A stretch of DNA of 10,134 nucleotides from an uncultured Gemmatimonadota bacterium. GTDB lineage: Bacteria > Gemmatimonadota > Gemmatimonadetes > Gemmatimonadales > Gemmatimonadaceae. Location: assembly GCA_946479895.1 (NCBI GenBank), contig CAMLHT010000131.1:1-10134 (forward strand). Reading direction: 5' to 3'. Each line of letters starts with the position of its first letter. The stretch's first letter is position 1. Below are positions 7,310 to 10,134 of the stretch, piece after piece. The position numbers and the translations under genes were made by a program. Below the pieces are notes generated by a model, which worked only from the letters and a program-made list of their open reading frames with translations, was not told the DNA's origin and ran no database searches.

Positions 7310-8265
7310 GCTCTCAGCCCCTTCCCTGCCTCATCGGCTGCGCCACCGACGACGATGAGCGCGAGTACGGCCTGTCCGATTACGAGGGCGCCGTCGCGCG
7401 CTGGTGTCCCGGCTGTGGCGATCACTCGGTCCTCACGTCGGTCCAGAAGCTCCTGACGGCCGAGCAGCTCGCGCCGGAGCAGACGGTGTTCGTGAGCGGC
7501 ATCGGATGCTCGAGCCGGTTCCCGCACTACCTGACGACCTACGGATTCCACGGCATCCATGGCCGGGCCTTCCCGGTGGCCACGGGCGTCAAGCTGCACC
7601 GGCCGGACCTCACGGTGTTCGTGGTGATGGGCGACGGCGACTGCTGCTCCATCGGCGCCGCGCACTGGGTGCACGCCATCCGCTACAACATGAAGATGGT
7701 CGCGCTGCTGCTCGACAACAGCATCTACGGCCTCACCAAGAAGCAGACGTCACCGACGACGCCGCAGGGGTTCAGGACCAACACCCAGCCCGGGGGCAGC
7801 TTCCTCCCGCCGCTCAATCCCCTGACGACGACGCTCGGCACGACCAACGTGTCGTTCGTCGCGCAGACCGCCGAGTGGATCCCCGCGCATCTCTACGCAA
7901 CGCTCAGGGCCGCCTATCACCACAACGGCCTGGCGTTCGTGCGGATCCTCCAGCGCTGCCCCATGTACACGCAGTCGATCTACGAGAAGGCGGTGCGTGA
8001 TCCGTCGCTGGTCGAGCTGCTGGTGCACGACGACGGCCTCATGGTGCCCGAGCTCGAGAAGAGCTACCAGCGCCGCGTCGTCCACGACCCGAAAGACCTG
8101 GCCGCCGCCCGGGCTCACGCCGAGGACACGTCGGCGATCCGGCTCGGGATCTACTTCCGCGACGAGTCGCGGCCGCGCTACGACGAGATCCGCCGCGTCA
8201 ACAAGGTGTCGGCGCGAGAGCGCGTGACCCTCCTCAACCGGGAGCTCGACCGCTATGCCGTCTGA
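7306..8265 (+). CDS. korB: 2-oxoacid:acceptor oxidoreductase, beta subunit (KorB type)
   Basis: The thiamine-diphosphate-binding partner of KorA, and the site of decarboxylation and electron transfer to a [4Fe-4S] cluster. The 319-residue product has WCPGCGDH with Cys34 and Cys37, SGIGCSSRFP with Cys68, and LQRCPMY with Cys218. These are the four expected cluster ligands. The ThDP/Mg motif is GDGD at 109-112, followed by LDNSIYGLTKKQTSPTT, where many relatives have GLTGGQ. The C-terminal 90 residues form a charged tail after the cluster ligand. AAGGAG at 7293-7298 lies 7 bases before the ATG, which overlaps the korA stop (ATGA). Its own stop lies 11 nt inside the next gene, so translation of the three is coupled. 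Confidence 0.94.
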   Translation: MSSQPLPCLIGCATDDDEREYGLSDYEGAVARWCPGCGDHSVLTSVQKLLTAEQLAPEQTVFVSGIGCSSRFPHYLTTYGFHGIHGRAFPVATGVKLHRPDLTVFVVMGDGDCCSIGAAHWVHAIRYNMKMVALLLDNSIYGLTKKQTSPTTPQGFRTNTQPGGSFLPPLNPLTTTLGTTNVSFVAQTAEWIPAHLYATLRAAYHHNGLAFVRILQRCPMYTQSIYEKAVRDPSLVELLVHDDGLMVPELEKSYQRRVVHDPKDLAAARAHAEDTSAIRLGIYFRDESRPRYDEIRRVNKVSARERVTLLNRELDRYAV

Positions 8266-9232
8266 CGATCGCATCCCGATTGCGCTCGAGGCGGTGGCGC
8301 CCGCCCTGAAGCGCTTCCGGTCCGTGCTGAGCACCGCCCAGGGCGTGGCGAGGACGATCCTCTCCGCGGGCTCGGGGGCCGGGCAATCACGCGCGGAGCT
8401 CGGCCGCTTCGCTGAAGGCCGCATCGACACCGAGCGGTTCGCCGAGCTGTCGGCGGGGACGGCGCTCGACACCGAGACGCGCGGGCTGATCGTCTACGCC
8501 GCGCAGGTGCTCGAGGACACCGCCGGCCTCCCCGACGACGCCTTCGTCATTCGCGCCGAATCCGGCGAGAGCCTGGCCGGGCGCGTGGGGAGCGCGCTGA
8601 CGCTCTTCGGCCGCGCGTTCAGCGCCGCGCATGCGATCGATCGCGCCCGGCATGGACGCGGGGTTGCGGCCATGCACGAGCTGTCGCTGGCGTATCCGTT
8701 CGCGAAGTGGTCGGCGGTGGAACGGATGGTCGCCCCGCCGCTGGTCGTCGTCGTGGACGGCGCGCAGCTGAGCGTGGCCGCCCTCGGGAACTATCTCGAT
8801 GGCGGTGCGCACGTCTGCCTCGTGGTGGAGGGCACCTGTCCGCCGGCGGCGCTCGCCCGACTCATCACGCCGGGGACGATGGTAGTCCAGACGGCCGACA
8901 CCCGGGGGCTGGACCGGTTCGCATCGTACGAAGGTCCGGCGATCGCCGCGCTCGTCGCCGCGAACGCCGCGCAGTTCATCCACGATCCCGGCCGCGGGCG
9001 GATGCCCTGGCAGCGGATCGAGCTGTGGCACCGTCCGGATGACGCACCACGTGGCCGGCTCGGGTCGGCCACCGCGCGGCAGCAGCGTGAGGATCTCGAG
9101 CAGCTCCTCGCGCTCGCGACGCCGCCGACGCTTCCGGACGGATCCCTCGCGGGACCCGCGACCGCGGACGACATCGCCGACCGGCTGAGCGCGTGGCTGC
9201 TCACCGAGAGCGGGCTCGGAGGCGCGCGGTGA
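8255..9232 (+). CDS. Unknown protein encoded between korB and rnfB
   Basis: I do not recognise this 325-residue protein. It has no signal peptide or membrane helix and only two cysteines (188 and 195), so it is unlikely to carry an iron-sulfur cluster alone. Residues 1-160 look mainly helical. Residues about 161-245 alternate beta strands and helices (PPLVVVVDGAQ, AHVCLVVEGTCPPAAL, LITPGTMVVQTAD, GPAIAALVA) and end with AAQFIHDPGRG, then PWQRIELW. That order suggests a Rossmann-like fold, but I see no nucleotide-binding glycine motif. The C-terminal part is Ala/Leu-rich and helical (residues 273-325). The ATG is preceded by GGGAG (8240-8244, 10 bases). The 11-nt overlap with korB and the 4-nt overlap with rnfB argue that it is a true operon member. 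It may be an assembly or docking factor for the oxidoreductase; this is inference from position only. Confidence 0.85.
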   Translation: MPSDDRIPIALEAVAPALKRFRSVLSTAQGVARTILSAGSGAGQSRAELGRFAEGRIDTERFAELSAGTALDTETRGLIVYAAQVLEDTAGLPDDAFVIRAESGESLAGRVGSALTLFGRAFSAAHAIDRARHGRGVAAMHELSLAYPFAKWSAVERMVAPPLVVVVDGAQLSVAALGNYLDGGAHVCLVVEGTCPPAALARLITPGTMVVQTADTRGLDRFASYEGPAIAALVAANAAQFIHDPGRGRMPWQRIELWHRPDDAPRGRLGSATARQQREDLEQLLALATPPTLPDGSLAGPATADDIADRLSAWLLTESGLGGAR

Positions 9233-10092
9233 CTCCGGTCCTCGGCTCCCTCGGCATCATGGCCGGCGTGGGCCTGTTCTTCGCCGCGATCATCGCGCTG
9301 GCCTACTGGCGACTGCGTGTCTGGGAGGATCCCCGGATCAACGTGGTGGCGGCGATGCTGCCCGGGGCCAACTGCGGAGCGTGCGGGTTTCCCGGCTGTC
9401 ACGGGTTCGCCGAGCAGGCGGTGGCCGGGAAGGTGAAGCCGGCGGGATGCAACGTCCTGAACGACGAGGGAGCGGCGGCGATCGCGGCATACCTCGGCGT
9501 CGACAGTGGCGAGGCGAACAAGCGCGTCGCGCGGCTGCTCTGCGCCGGCGGAACGAACGTCTCGGTTCAGAAGGCGGACTACGTCGGGCTGCCGACCTGC
9601 GGCGCGGCCGCGGCGGTGGCCGGCGGCGGCAAGGGCTGCTCGTGGGGCTGCCTCGGATTCGGCGACTGCGCTGTGGCCTGCGAGTTCGGTGCGATCAGCA
9701 TGAACCGGCACGGCCTGCCGGTGGTGGACCTGGCGCTCTGCACCGCGTGCGGCGACTGCGTCGCCGCCTGCCCGAAAGGCCTCTTCGAGATCCTGCCGCT
9801 CGACCAGCACCTGCTCGTGCAGTGCCGGAGCCAGCTCGCGGGCGACGAGGTGCTCGCGTCGTGCCGAGTGGGCTGCACGGCCTGCAACAAGTGCGTGATC
9901 GACGCCGCGCCCGGCCTGGTGACGATCGAGCGCGGCCACGCCGTCGTGCACTACGAGCAGAACCGCCTCGCGTCGCCCGACGCCATCCGGCGGTGCCCGA
10001 CGGGCGCCATCGTCTGGCTCGACGGCCCGCAGTTCGGGCCGGCGCGCTCGGCGACCGACGATACGCACAATCTCATTGGAAGCATCTCATGA
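9229..10092 (+). CDS. rnfB: RnfB-like membrane-anchored polyferredoxin
   Basis: An electron carrier with an N-terminal membrane helix (about residues 5-27), resembling RnfB of the Rnf ferredoxin:NAD oxidoreductase. The 287-residue product has the Fes-type cluster motif ANCGACGFPGC with Cys49, 52, 57 and 74. A ferredoxin pair follows: Cys137, 141, 147 and 151, then Cys171, 174, 177 and 181 (CTACGDCVAACP). A later group has Cys216, 219 and 222 (CTACNKC) plus Cys256 (RRCPTGAI). That gives about four [4Fe-4S] clusters. I set the start at GTG 9229, with GGAGG at 9218-9222 six bases upstream and a GTGA overlap with the preceding stop. The in-frame ATG at 9193 would add a basic stretch within the previous gene and lacks this site. 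No other Rnf subunit is visible; the next gene begins at 10089. It may be part of a full Rnf complex or a separate acceptor for KorAB. Confidence 0.9.
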   Translation: MTPVLGSLGIMAGVGLFFAAIIALAYWRLRVWEDPRINVVAAMLPGANCGACGFPGCHGFAEQAVAGKVKPAGCNVLNDEGAAAIAAYLGVDSGEANKRVARLLCAGGTNVSVQKADYVGLPTCGAAAAVAGGGKGCSWGCLGFGDCAVACEFGAISMNRHGLPVVDLALCTACGDCVAACPKGLFEILPLDQHLLVQCRSQLAGDEVLASCRVGCTACNKCVIDAAPGLVTIERGHAVVHYEQNRLASPDAIRRCPTGAIVWLDGPQFGPARSATDDTHNLIGSIS

Positions 10093-10134
10093 GTCTCTGG
10101 AATGGCTGGACACCCGACGTCGCGGCGCCCCCGC
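10089..10134 (+). CDS. Start of a further operon gene, cut by the window end
   Basis: The ATG overlaps the rnfB stop by 4 nt (ATGA), and the frame stays open for the 15 codons present (MSLWNGWTPDVAAPP). This is too short to identify. An rnfC-type gene would be a natural neighbour, and an unrelated redox gene is equally possible. Tight coupling makes it very likely a real member of the kor-rnfB operon. Confidence 0.6.
   Translation, partial: MSLWNGWTPDVAAPP

Noticed and set aside
9193..9228. An upstream ATG start for the rnfB-like gene
   Set aside because: It adds a basic stretch inside the previous gene. GTG 9229 has a GGAGG at the right distance and a 4-nt stop overlap.
8791..10068. A 425-codon minus-strand frame opposite rnfB
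   Set aside because: It is antisense to a gene with clear iron-sulfur motifs. Composition is typical of a shadow frame.

Overview
This is a GC-rich bacterial window (about two thirds GC by eye). A stand-alone LigD-type ATP-dependent ligase, a DUF4142 lipoprotein, a two-domain 2-oxoacid oxidoreductase and an RnfB-like protein together suggest an environmental phylum such as Gemmatimonadota or Acidobacteriota. This placement is inference from gene content and style; no marker gene (rRNA, ribosomal protein) is present.

Layout. (1) 90-1701, minus strand: a DUF4142 lipoprotein gene followed by a complete ATP-dependent DNA ligase of the LigD ligase-domain type. They are separated by a 184-bp gap holding a perfect 30-bp inverted pair of hexanucleotide arrays, (AGTGGG)5 and (CCCACT)5. 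(2) 1833-3487, plus strand: an ammonium transporter gene overlapping by 4 nt a PII signalling protein gene. The PII protein lacks the usual T-loop Tyr51 and Gln39. (3) 3488-3570: a short convergent gap filled by a long imperfect hairpin, probably a two-way terminator. (4) 3571-4749, minus strand: a secreted protein with a peptidoglycan-binding domain. Divergent from it, at 4910-5227, is a small membrane-anchored coiled-coil protein. (5) 5378 to the window end, plus strand: a tightly overlapping operon. It encodes the alpha (gamma-alpha fused) and beta subunits of a 2-oxoacid:acceptor oxidoreductase, a protein of unknown function, a membrane-anchored RnfB-like polyferredoxin, and the first 15 codons of one more gene.

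How the genes may work together. The last operon looks like a module in which oxidative decarboxylation of a 2-oxoacid, or its reductive reverse, exchanges electrons with a membrane-bound iron-sulfur protein. The unknown protein is translationally coupled to both. Its 150-nt leader is unusually structured, and the Shine-Dalgarno sequence of the first gene lies inside a 9-bp stem with a possible competing hairpin just upstream. The Amt-PII pair handles ammonium uptake; its PII appears to have lost uridylylation at position 51 and possibly normal 2-oxoglutarate sensing.

Most of the window is ordinary housekeeping or accessory coding. The parts most worth a second look are the intergenic GTGG-type inverted repeats, the divergent PII T-loop, the korA leader, and the kor-unknown-rnfB operon.
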